Position numbers and translations under genes: made by a program | Part shown: positions 34,770-45,542 of the stretch, one piece after another | Layout: every line of letters begins with the position of its first letter | Numbering within the stretch: position 1 is the stretch's first letter | Notes under the pieces: model-generated | What the model was told of the DNA's origin: nothing | Seen by the model: the letters and a program-made list of their open reading frames with translations, nothing else | Databases searched by the model: none | Assembly: GCA_037974965.1 (NCBI GenBank) | Contig: JBBPFI010000009.1 | Coordinates: forward strand, 1,240,001-1,304,000 | Length of the DNA: 64,000 nt | Direction of reading: 5' to 3' | Source: Dacryopinax spathularia | Taxonomy: Eukaryota; Basidiomycota; Dacrymycetes; Dacrymycetales; Dacrymycetaceae

Positions 34770-35902
34770 CTACGCATCGATGCGATTTCTACGTTGTGGC
34801 CACCGAAGGCGAGACCATGGCCGACTCGCCAACCACGATTTGAGCGCTGGCCAGTCAGTCGGCTCGAAGGCAACGCATGGAAGGACTATGCCCGGTACTG
34901 CTGCAGCCAACACCCAGAAGACGGGCTGCCCCAGCGTATCGTTCATGATGTCGAATACGGCAATGTATAGAAGCGCACCCGAGCATCCGATGGCGTGTTC
35001 GTTCAGTTTGTTGACGTGTTCGGGACGCAGGGATCCTATGCCAGGAGCGGTGGTATCCCATTGCCTCAGCTTGTAGATAAGGACCAATATGTTGATGAAA
35101 GCGAAAATGGCGACGGCAAGGCTGAGGCCGAGACTGAGGAACAGTAAGACGTGCGCCAATCCGGTGTTTGCACTTGTCCCTTCGAACTTATGCGTGCCAC
35201 CGAGAGAGTTCCAGCTCGCAGCGTTAGTGAGAATATCGTCGTATGTTGAAAGAAGTGCGACTGCGAGGCCGGCGAAAAGGGACGCCTGTTCGAGCTCCGC
35301 TCAGCAGGCTGATTCGTTTGTCTTGTCTCCAAATGCGCACCGTCACTGCCGTTGCGTTGAGCCTCTGAAAAACGACACTCGGGGACATGCCGCCCTTCAT
35401 GTGATTCCGGCGAGATTGGTCGAGCCGCTTCTTCAATGCCGCATTGTTCCTGGTGATGGCATCTGTCAAAGCAGCGATCACTTCTATTCCGGCATGTTAG
35501 AGGCCGGGTGATCTCATAATGAAAGCGGTGTTCATTCGTACCTGCGCTCTCGGGATCTACGAGTGAAACAAGACTTGGCAAGTCTTGTATGCTAACAGCA
35601 CCGATGTGCTCTTCAACTGGCTGACTCGAGCCAGGATCATGCTCGTGCAAGCGAGATGATTCGCCTGCCTGTTCTACGCCAGGTTGTCCTGGCTGGATCC
35701 CACTTGGTGCTGGAGATTGAGGCTTGAAAGGAACGGGTCCGATGACAGACATTGCTTGTTGGCTCCTAGATGCATAGCTTTCGCCTTCAAGGGCGTCAGC
35801 GGAAAGCAGAGGACTCCCTTCCTCCAATAATGGCCCGAGGGGGGCTATCTCAGGGAGGATAGGTAGGAGGGGGATGTGGACTTCATGATCAGTGTGATCC
35901 AT
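34770..35902 (-). CDS. Four-TM membrane protein, copy 1 of a tandem pair, 339 aa
   Basis: Exons leftwards 35902-35542, 35483-35341 and 35285-34770. Residues 1-120 are a disordered Pro/Ser/Glu N-terminus. Exon 2 (143 nt) encodes an amphipathic helix with AALTDAITRNNAALKKRLDQ and VVFQRLNAT. Exon 3 encodes paired membrane spans: LFAGLAVALLSTYDDIL, then VLLFLSLGLSLAVAIFAFI, then two weaker spans (LLYIAVFDIMND, VFWVLAAAVPGIVLPCVAF). The topology resembles fungal multi-span proteins such as DUF6535, but I cannot assign it to that family. It has a same-strand paralogue at 36159-37635 with the same intron positions and phases. The C-terminus is short and Arg-rich (SRLRWPQRRNR). Function unknown. Confidence 0.8.
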
Positions 35903-36158
35903 GATGCCGGCCAGTGATGGTGGGATGTTTAAAAATGGACGGGCCAGATAGACGCCGTTGTTATGCTTGACTGCATGATGCCAAAGTGGGAATGCGGGAA
36001 GGCAAGAGGCGGTGCTGATCTTCCTCATATAGGGGTAGAAGAAATATAGAAGTTGCAGGAACATTGCGGCGTATGCGTGCGGAAAGCAGTGCAGATATAG
36101 GCTAAGTTACTAGAGATGCATGAATGATACAACATTGAAGCGTGCCTGCACGATGGAG

Positions 36159-37635
36159 TCATACGGGGGCTTGTGGAGAATCAGTAGTGGCAGCCTCGTG
36201 CTGAGGCGCTGATCCGGATCGCGATGAAAGGGACAAGAATAGGAGGACGCTCTTACCCCAAGATACCCACGTTTTAGGGTCAAGGAATTTGTCGATATGT
36301 GGTTGAACGTGCTGAAGAAACCGCTCTTCAAGCCACTGCAACGTCTCGTCTTGCTCGAAGCTGACTGGTACCCAGATGGACGAGGTGAACATGAGTGCCA
36401 CCACTCCGAACAATGACCATCCGGCGACCGTGTTGCCTAGGACGGCGGTGACCATGAGATAAACAGCGGAGACGAGGATGAGACCGTTGAGAATCAGGGC
36501 GGGCTCGTTCATCTTCCCTACGTGGGCGAAACGTCCTCTATGTGGTGACGTGGGGTTACGCGCCCACTTCTCAAGCTTGCGAGCAAGGATACGGATACTG
36601 ACGAAGGCGTAGATCGCCACGGCTAGACTGAGTCCAAGACTCAGGAAGAGCAGGATATGGAGGGGCTCGGCCAGTCCGGTGTTCACCCAGTGCGGGTCGC
36701 CCAATGCGTTCCAGGTCGAGATGTTCGTTAGGATGTCGTCGTACGAGGACAGAAGCGCAACAGCCGTGGTGGCCAAAAGGGCAGCCTGATACGAAGTAGG
36801 GATTAGGCGGCAGATGGACATTGGAAAGTGGGAACGTACTATGAGACCGGTTGCATTTAGCTTTTGGAATACCATATCCGGTGTTAGGCCCTGATCCTTG
36901 AGCTCCTCCTCGGCGCTCTCGAGTAGCTCCTTCTGAAGCGCAGTGTTCTGATCGAGTGCAGCCGTTAATGCTCGTAAAATGTCTGCCAACCACATTAGGC
37001 TCGGACCGGAGTATGATCATTAGGTATTTACCGCGATGAGCCGGACTGATGGACGACACCGCTCCATTCGAGTGATGTCCCGTACTGTGTGCGACGGAGG
37101 CACTGGCCGTCCCGGCTTCGGCATTCTCAGAACCGCCAATGTCTATCGTCGACCAAGAGTCGGCCGTAGCGGCCGTATGTACCGATCCGCGCTCTCGCGC
37201 GTCCGATCGTGTGAGCGTCTCTTGCTCTTGAGGGGGAAGTGCAGTCGACGCTGACCCCGGACTGGGATCATTCCCGTCACTTGGAGCCAGCAGCGGTCGG
37301 CCTTCTTGGGTAGGACTTGCTGCATCGTCGTATTGCCAATGAGGCGCTAGGTGGTCGTCTGGGCCCTTCGTCGGCGTCTCCGATGCGGTAAAAAAGGATG
37401 GCACGGATCGACTGCCCGAGGTGTAGCTCAAAGGGCTTGCTGCTTCATGGCTCTCCCGCTGAGGGACAGAGGTGTTCGGTCCTGCCCTTCCCGCAGACGC
37501 TTGAGAATGAGATTTCGTAACCGCGCGGTGAGTCCCATGAGAGGCAGTAACATCGCCATTAGTCACTTGCGTGGCTGAATCCAACGTTTTTGGTGAAACT
37601 AGGGCAGCAGAGCCAGGCTCGGTGGGTTGACTCAT
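36159..37635 (-). CDS. Four-TM membrane protein, copy 2 of a tandem pair, 457 aa (441 if a fourth intron is spliced)
   Basis: Exons leftwards 37635-37032, 36982-36840 and 36785-36159. The ~200-residue N-terminus is disordered and Ser/Thr-rich. Exon 2 is again 143 nt (ALTAALDQNTALQKELLES, VFQKLNATGLI). Exon 3 starts AALLATTAVALLSSYDDIL and continues ILLFLSLGLSLAVAIYAFV, ALILNGLILVSAVYLM and LFGVVALMFTSSIWVPV. Compared with copy 1, N-terminus and C-terminus are both longer. Near the end a 48-nt GTAAGA...CAG segment is stop-free and divisible by three, so either spliced or retained forms give protein ending in TTDSPQAPV. The gene is divergent from TSC2 with a 695-nt shared upstream region. Function unknown; the membrane location is inferred from hydrophobic spans. 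Confidence 0.8.
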
Positions 37636-38330
37636 GTTGTTGATAACAACAATCGAGGAGCAGGTACGTAGAGTGACGAGCAAGATCGAGATGTTGTCTG
37701 CTACGACAGTCGGCGTCTATTGGCAAGGGTGGAAAGCAACGATGCCTATGCATCGGACAGAACGCCTAGTGCACCAGATTGAGAGATACCCTTGGAACCA
37801 TCTGGGAGCCGAGATGCGATGATAATCAAGTAATCCGGAGAGGGATGTACACGGTCATCTGATTGCGTCGGAGTTTCCTCGAATTTGTGGACTGGTACGC
37901 GTGAAAGCAGTGCAGCCAGAATGTTGAATGTCTAGCCGGCCAGCAGAGAGAAATGCCATCATCACATATTGGTTTTTAGAAGGACCTCCTTTGCTTCTAG
38001 CGCGTTGATAGCAGTCATTCATCAATTGATGTGATCCACCGAGGAATGATGTGACAGATTCCAGTCACGTCGCTGCCATCTGCCGAATCTCCTTTTCGAG
38101 ATAAGGCGGAGACAAATTGGCGCCTGAACGCGCGTGCGGGGCGGCTCACACGCTCTCATTTCAGGGGAACACTTCCAGGGACCATTCTATAAGGTCGTGT
38201 ACCTCCCCGCCCCCTCTTCCTACTAATTAGTCTACCCTCTTCAGCTGCTGCTTGACTCTCGACCATCATCCACTTCGACTCTGAGGATTGGGGCTGGAGT
38301 GCTGCTGGCGCTCGCTCATTGGTCTGTGGG
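37636..38330. other. Divergent promoter region (membrane protein / TSC2)
   Basis: 695 nt; contains CTATAAGG near 38187 and a pyrimidine-rich leader before the TSC2 ATG. No exon recognised. Confidence 0.5.
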
Positions 38331-41300
38331 ATGGACACGCAGCGACCTGCAGAAAGAGCCGTCAACTCGCCACCCCCAGAGCCTGGTCCCTTAGGGGTGG
38401 TTGACCAGCCTCACCTCGACGATGAGGAGACCAAGCTCGTTCAGACACTGCGGATCGTGCGAGAATGGGTCGAGACGGGGGATACGGGAGGAAGGCTAGC
38501 AGCTGTGAGGGAAACGGTCGATTCGGGCCTGGTGTGGCTGCGTGGTCGGAAAGGAGATGAGGGGGAGTTGATCACACTGGACTTGGACCAACCGGGGCGG
38601 CAGGCGCACCCTATCCTCATGGAACTGGAGTCGATACTCTCCCTCCTCGTCACTCCACCTGCGACTTCGCATGCGGGACACTCACACGCTGTCACTCACC
38701 ATCTTCTACCCACTCTGCTGCCCGACCTCCTCAACATCGCACCCCATTTATCGCCAAAATCGGCCAGCACAGTCATCGACCAATTCCAACGCCTCTACCT
38801 GCTGCTTCCGGTCGTCCCAGACTGGGAAAAGAACATCGTCGACTTCTCTCAAGCGTTCTTTACCCCCGCTTCCTCGGCTGCTTCTTTCTCGAGAGCGACG
38901 TCTGCAATTACGCCTACCACTTCTGCTTCACTGCCTGCCGAGCAGAGTCCGCGTGTCAAAGCTGCGAAGTTGCTTCTCGACAACGTATTCCACGCCCTGG
39001 TGGATGTACCTTCCTACCTCGCACGACTGCTCAGCGTCCTTCTGCCTACGGTGCTAAACTCGATTACAACCGAGGAAGACCAAGAAATATGGAGGTTGGA
39101 GCTTGAATTCCTGAGAGAATGTGTCGGGTTACTCGTGGCAGAGGAGGAAGATGCACGCGAAGAAGAGGAAAAACTGAAGCGCAAAGAGCAAGAGGAAGAA
39201 GAGAGGCGAAAGCAGGAGCTGGAGGCAGTCGAGCTGACGGCCGATGTTGAGGAAGACGAGGAAGAGCCACTGGATGAGGAAGACGAGGCTACGCCGACTC
39301 TCACTGCTGCTCCGGCACGCCAGAGCACGCTCCCACCAACGACTAAGGCAGAGGAGTCAGAGGCGGCCAAACTCGCTGCAGCAGACCAGCGCCGACACGC
39401 GCATGCAGAACGACTCGCACGCATAATCGCTATCCGCCAGTGTCTGCGAGAAGTTGGAGCTTGCCCATGTCCAGATGCTGTCTACCCCGAATCCTATCCA
39501 GAAGCTCCTAGTTCGATCATGCTGCCCGGCGCGGCCGGTGTCCAATCTCCGCCGCTGAGCACACCAGCGCGGGCGAGACGGGATCCTGCGTCCAGACCGC
39601 CATTCATGGGCCTTATCTCGAACGTTCTTGGTTCTGGCTCGCGAGAGCGGGACAAGGACAAGGACAAGTCTATGTTTGACGATCCTGGCTCTCCAGCCCC
39701 TCCATCCGGTTCGACTTCGGCCGCAAGAAGTCCGCTCACCTCTGCGCTACCGTCTCCTGCCCGAGGAGTGCTAGGTTCGGCAAGCGCAGCCATACTTGGT
39801 GGACTGTCTGTACCTGCCAGTCCAGTCGTCACGAGCTCCCCAGCAGTGGGGACAGAAACCATCTCCCCTCTCCCCAGTTCTCCAGACCCGAATCCCAACC
39901 CAACAACACGCGCCACTCCCACATCCGCTCCTCCAAACCAGGCTCAGCACGCCGAGCACTGCAAGTCCAAATCAGCCGTCCTCACGCTCATCTCCCTCTT
40001 CACCACCCTCGCTTTCTCTCCTCCTCATACTCTACATTCCTCGACCCGCAGCGCCCGCGCACCCGCATCAGCACATTCGATCGAGATCTTTCGCGATATT
40101 CTGGATCTGCTGCAGTCAAGGGCGACATGTCAGCGTGCGAGGCTGACGGCGCTGCAATGGCTCATGCGTCTCAGAGCGGACAGGGATCACCGGTTGTTCG
40201 TCAAGAAAGACATCGATGCCGAAGTCCTGCCTTTTGCCGCTCTTATCGGTCGCACAGATGCATCTAGACGGGCTTTGGAAGCGTCACTAGAGTCGGAGGA
40301 GCTGAACCCTACTCCACTGGCTTCGGACGTGCAGCCTAGCGAAGAGAGAGAACGGTCAAGAAACCGGTCTGGAAGGGACGATCGTGCCTCCCGGTCTACG
40401 TCAATCGAGAGGAGTCGAGGAAGCAGGAGTCGCTCCCGTCAGCCGCAAGGCGATCGCCGCCCACGAGAACTTCCTACCCCACCTCCTTCCCAGCCAATCT
40501 GGAGTTCGCCGGAGGAACTGCCGTTCGTTCTTGAGATCGGTACCCGGCCAAGTGAAGGCATGACGACGTACGAGCTCGGGATAATCGACAGAATGGAAGA
40601 AGCCGACCCGGAGGATGCGGAGCATATTGCCAACACTGCCCGGCATTGGCTGCCCATCTCCGTTTACCTTTCGGTGCTTATCAGCTTGCTCAAAACGGAG
40701 ACGGATTGGGAACTGGTGTCGTATATTCTCGTGCATTTCACTGCTCAGCTGGCGAACAAACATCTTTTCTGCGGACCGAAGCTGAAGCATGTTATCCCCG
40801 AGCTTGTCGTTGCCATCACGCAAAGTGTGGGCGCCAATAGCCCCATCGACAGAATATCGAAACAAAAAGGCATCAAAAACACCGACGTTCATGGCCTTAT
40901 CTACAACTTACTCAGCATCCTGATCGGGTATCGAGGCGCACTGGAGCGAAAAGACCATGATGCGATCGTGGACGTGCTCCAAGAAGGCCTTACAAGAGAT
41001 TCGGCAACCGCCAAGCCTTGTCTCCAGGCTCTTGCAATCGCATGCTTTGAACTGCCAATGACGATCACTCGTGCCATGCCCAAAATCCTGCCGAAGCTCA
41101 CGCAGATTATGTCTGCTTCGGCTATCAGCGTGCATATCATCGAGCTTATCTGCGTTATCGGCTCTATCCCTGAGCTGTACAGCAACTTCAAGCAGGAAGA
41201 GTACCAGCGCGTGTTTGGCGTCGCCGTCCAGTACATCCAGTACCACAACAGCGCTCAAGCCACAGGCACCGGCTTCTCCTACTCTCTCTCGCAGCACATC

Positions 41301-42924
41301 CTGCAACTCGCGTACTACAGTATCTATATCTGGTTCCTTGCCATCCCGCTCTTGGAACGACCGAAACATATTCCCTACATCGCAAAAGGTCTCCAGCTTG
41401 CAGTTCAAAACAAAGGAGGAATGGACGAGCCTACGGAAGTCTGCTTCGATTGGCTCGCGCGCTACACCTGGGGCAACGCCGACCCAAAACCTCACCAATC
41501 TTTCTTGACCGAAGTCGTCATGCGGCCCAATAATGAACCGGACACACATATAGAGGAAAAGAACTACCTGCAAGGGCATTCGATAATTACTATCCGCACG
41601 GTGGCGAAAAGAGGGTGGAGCGAGGTCATCTCGCACAGACCATCTGGAACAACCCAACTCATTTGCAAACTTGAAAATCTGCCGACTACTGGACCAGGAG
41701 AGTTTGCGCCTGACCCTGTTACTGCCCAGGCGCTTGTTATGGCCGATAGAGATCCAGACATCATCGGCAGGGCTCTGCCGAATGAGCCAATCACTCTAGA
41801 TGATGGAACGGTATGTTGTTGACTGATTGATGCTAGTCTTGTCGTTGACTTCTTATTTGTAGGTGATCTATCGGCATACGGACGATCAAGTGGCAAGAGC
41901 GCATCAAGAGGCGCTAGATCTCTTTAGTTGGACCCCACGAGGCAGCGCTGGGGGTCAGCGTCCGTTAGACGCTATGACCGGTTATGTCTGGAAGGGGTCA
42001 GCGCCATCCCAACGTCGAAAACCCGTCTCCATCCATCCGAGCTTCCTTCCCGCTGTAGCGGGTCCGTTCCCTGGCGTGCCCACGCCGTCAGAAGCCTTCA
42101 TCCCGCTTCAAGCGACCGATGTCCTGGCTCGGACTCTACGGCTCATGAACTCCACAGCCGTCATCGACGTGCACAAAATTGGGATCGTGTATGTCGGCCC
42201 CGGCCAGACGGAGGAGGCAGAAATATTGAGCAACCTAAATGGCTCTCCCGGCTACACATCTTTCCTCGTCAATCTCGGTCGTCTCATCCGGCTCAAAGGC
42301 CAGAAAGACGTCTACAGTGGCGGTTTGGATCTCGAAAACGACATGGACGGCGAATATGCCTATGCGTGGTGGGACGATATCGCCCAGGTCATCTATCATG
42401 CCGCTACGCTGATGCCGAACTACGACTACGACACGCAGCGCGCCTTCAAAAAACGGCATATCGGGAATGACAACATCCGGATTGTGTGGAACGACTCCGG
42501 TCTGCCCTACAAGTTCGACACGTTGGCAACTGAGTTCCAGTTCGTCAATATCGTCATCGAGCCTCACTCTGTCGGTTCTCTAGCCGCATACAGCCTCGGC
42601 TCTCACGCCGACGAGTACTACAAGCTCACTATGCAGCGCGCGCCCGGCATGCCTGAGTTCGGCCCCACAGGAACACTCAAGATCGTCTCCGCTCGTAACC
42701 TGCCCAGCGTCGTGCGGCAAGTCAGCCTGCTCGCCGACTTCTTCACGACAATCTGGACATTCACGGCCGGCGACAGGCGAAAAGACGAATGGGTCAGCAG
42801 CTGGCGCGGACGACTGCAGGCAATCAAGCGATTACAGTCATACGTCCTGAACACGCAGATTCCCCAGCCCGCGGAAGGCGGCACGAGCGCTGCGGCGGAA
42901 ATGGATTTCTCCCTCGCTTACTGA
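38331..42924 (+). CDS. TSC2: Tuberin (TSC2), Rheb GTPase-activating protein, 1513 aa
   Basis: Two exons, 38331-41810 (1160 codons) and 41863-42924, with a 52-nt GTATGT...TAG intron in phase 0. Tuberin, in the TSC complex, turns off Rheb and so restrains TORC1. The N-terminal half is helical (DLLNIAPHLSPKSASTVIDQ) with an acidic coiled coil at ~270-320 and long Ser/Pro linkers. The tuberin domain is at ~745-1050: WLPISVYLSVLISLL, HLFCGPKLKHVIPELVVAI, DVHGLIYNLLSILIGYRGAL. The RapGAP domain is in exon 2: HKIGIVYVGPGQTEE, YTSFLVNLGRLIRLKG, YAYAWWDDIAQVIYHAATLM, then KKRHIGNDNIRIVWNDSG, which contains the catalytic Asn thumb (HIGND), and FVNIVIEPHS. It is shorter than human tuberin; an upstream exon cannot be excluded, but ATG 38331 lies soon after a pyrimidine-rich leader typical of a start. 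Long minus-strand ORFs are shadows. Confidence 0.95.
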
Positions 42925-44142
42925 AACAACATCTCCTCTCCCTCTTTTCCCCATTTCTTACTCATGGACTGGCATTCTTTCTTCTTCTTTCTTTCTTATG
43001 ATGGGCTGGAGTTGCACCGCTCACTCTTCACGATATACCACGACCATTTGCAATGTCATGTTTGTATCTTAGGATGAATAATCACAATTGAAGCGGATTT
43101 CACAGCTCAGAGGCCTTCCATTGCTCGACGAAGTAACGGGCGAAGGAGAAGTCAGTGATAGTATCACGTGACCTTTCGCGCGGTAGACCACGAATGTGTT
43201 CTGCAGCAACTCCTGTGCGCTCTGCAGTGCGCTGGCCTACGTCGCAGCAGCCTTACGTGGAGGCACCTGTAAGCTATCGCTGAGATTGGTATGCCGTTAG
43301 AACTGGCTGGCAGCCGCCTGACTGGTTTCTCGTAGCGGCAGTGCGATGTGAGACGATCAGAGGCCGACGTTACGCGACCTCAGATCGAAGACACCTGCAA
43401 GTCGATCTATATATTCGCCGCATGCCGATAAGAAGAAGCTCGAAAAAGGAACGTTTCACACCAGATTGCAGACCTGAGAAGGGGGACGCGCGTGAAATTA
43501 CGGAAGGGAAGGATCGCGAGTGAGTCTGACATGTCGCGCGCTTACTGAGGCGCCGCGGTTCAACTGACGGTGCATATCTCCCAATGACGCGCGCCTAATC
43601 TGGCCCACCCTTCCACCGTCCTGCTCCCTCTCACAGCACACACAGACAGTACGCATTCAATCATTCATCTCTTCGTCGCCTTAACAGCACACGGGCCATT
43701 ACAGGAATAGATTGTAAAAGGTCTCGCATGCAAATGGACCAGTTCTTCCCGCTCCGAAGCGCAATGCTATGTTTTGTTTGGGCTTGGACTGATCGGCCTT
43801 CTCCTCCTTCCCGCCGGCCCGAATGCAAAAAGTGGATATGCTCTGCTATAAGGATCCTCACCGTCCCCTGGAAAGCTTGGCCCGTTTGGCTTCCCTCCTT
43901 TCGTCCGCTGTGTCCGCTTGCGTCCTCGTCTCCGTCCACCCTCTTTGGTCCAACTCCACCACCTTCTTTTCGTTTGACTATACTACAACTAATAGCGCTT
44001 CAACTGCTTGGACTTGACCGCGCCGTCGACATCGACAACCACCGTCTTTACTCTACCAACTCAATAATACGACCTTACAACTCCGGCGCGTCAATTCGCG
44101 CCTAATACACCACTTTACGCGTCCACACCCCAACGACACGAA
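42925..44142. other. Intergenic region
   Basis: 1.2 kb with no supported exon; the right part is the pyrimidine-rich promoter and leader of the secreted-protein gene, including CTATAAGG near 43848. Confidence 0.5.
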
Positions 44143-45076
44143 ATGCCGAGCCCACGCCTCTCCTCCCTCCTCCTCCTCCTCCCCTTCCTCTCCCTCCCTC
44201 TCGTGGCCTCAGCACAGAGATGCACCAAACCCGGATACGGCACCGACCCCGTCTGCGCATTCGGCGCCGACCCGTACTGCGACGGCCAGCAATGTCTATA
44301 CCAGCGCTGCGCGAAGGGGTTCTACGCGAGCCAGGTGCACGAGGAGGGCGTGATATACGACAGTGAGACGGCGAACCTCTGCACGCCTTGCCCGGGGGAG
44401 GGACAGACGACGGATGTTAGTCCGGGTGGGCTGACGTATGGGATTGGCGAGTGTTATGTGCCTTGTGGACCGGTGCGTTTTTGTACTTCTATACCTCATC
44501 GCACCAGGCGCTCATCCTACTCTGCAGGCCAAATGCTACGTCCCGTCATCGGGCGGACTCTCCCTCAGCGCGTCCCAGACCGGCAACACCCAATGCGTAA
44601 ACAAGCGCAAGGGCATCTGTGAATCGACCTGCACAGCAGACGGGTACGTGTCATCCTTTCTCCTCTCCCCCTCCCACGGTCGTCCATGTTCGCGTATGCT
44701 GACTGCTGCATTTCACATTCACAGATCCCTGCCCATCCCCGATGCATACACTATCGGCACCGTCTGCCACAAGACCCGGCTCAAGAAACGTTCTCTCCCC
44801 AATGCGCCCCGCGCCTCCGCCCGGCACGTAAAGAAGAAAGACCTCAAGTCCGCAAACTCCGACGGTGCACTTGACAAGAAAGCCGCTGCACCCGAACCCG
44901 CAGCTGCGGCCGCTGCCCAACCGACGACGGAGGAGAAGCGCACGAGCGGGGAGAAGGAGAGGGAGAAGGCGAAGAAGGCTAAGCTTGCTAGTAGGCAGGC
45001 GAAGGTCAAGCGTGGGCCGAAGAGCTACGAGCATGAGAAGGGGCCGTATGCCCGTTCGGTGGATTACCGCTACTGA
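44143..45076 (+). CDS. Secreted Cys-rich protein with a basic C-terminal tail, 265 aa
   Basis: Exons 44143-44472, 44528-44643 and 44725-45076; introns of 55 and 81 nt. The signal peptide is clear: MPSPRLSSLLLLLPFLSLPL with cleavage probably after ASA (~24). The secreted part (~25-160) has 14 cysteines, starting RCTKPGYGTDPVCAFG, and including YCDGQQCLYQRC, LCTPCPGEG, CYVPCGPAKCYVPSSGG and CESTCTADG. The even number and paired spacing suggest disulfide bonds. A dibasic KKR site (~170) precedes a ~100-residue Lys/Arg/Ala/Glu tail that lacks Cys, so Kex2-like cutting could release it. I recognise no family; secretion and processing are inferred from sequence. It could be a small secreted or effector-like protein or a cell-wall protein, but there is no GPI signal. 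Confidence 0.8.
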
Positions 45077-45542
45077 ACGCGTTTGTCGGCGAGGGTGGGA
45101 GTCGTGGGGATGAGATATGGTGTGATGTGGGAGGGAAGGATCGGATGGGTAGCTCACATTGACAGTGGGTCTGCTTTCCGTAGGGATTGGAGCGGGGGAA
45201 CGGATGAAGGACAGCTTATAGACACTTTCGGCATACACACACGCGGCCAACACGATGTAGCCTTACATGTCCCGTTTCCCCTCGCAGACTGAGGCGAACT
45301 GGGCTATTATATTCACCTATATATTCTATATCCCTTTAGTCCAATATCGTGCTACGGGGTTTCCGAAAGCATGGACGCGTCCTAGGGGGTTGGAACAAGG
45401 CGCTCTACAGCGTCATGCCGCTAGCGCACACACGATGACTACAACTTGTAGCGATTACACCAACCGAGTAGGTTGCGTGCAGGCATTGTGATCACTATCG
45501 ATGTGGCAAGGTCGGCCATGAGGGCAGGAGATTATAGCCGGA
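45077..45542. other. 3'-3' intergenic space
   Basis: Between convergent genes; nothing recognised. Confidence 0.5.

Noticed and set aside
40908-41657. 249-codon minus-strand ORF
   Set aside because: Antisense to the tuberin domain of TSC2.
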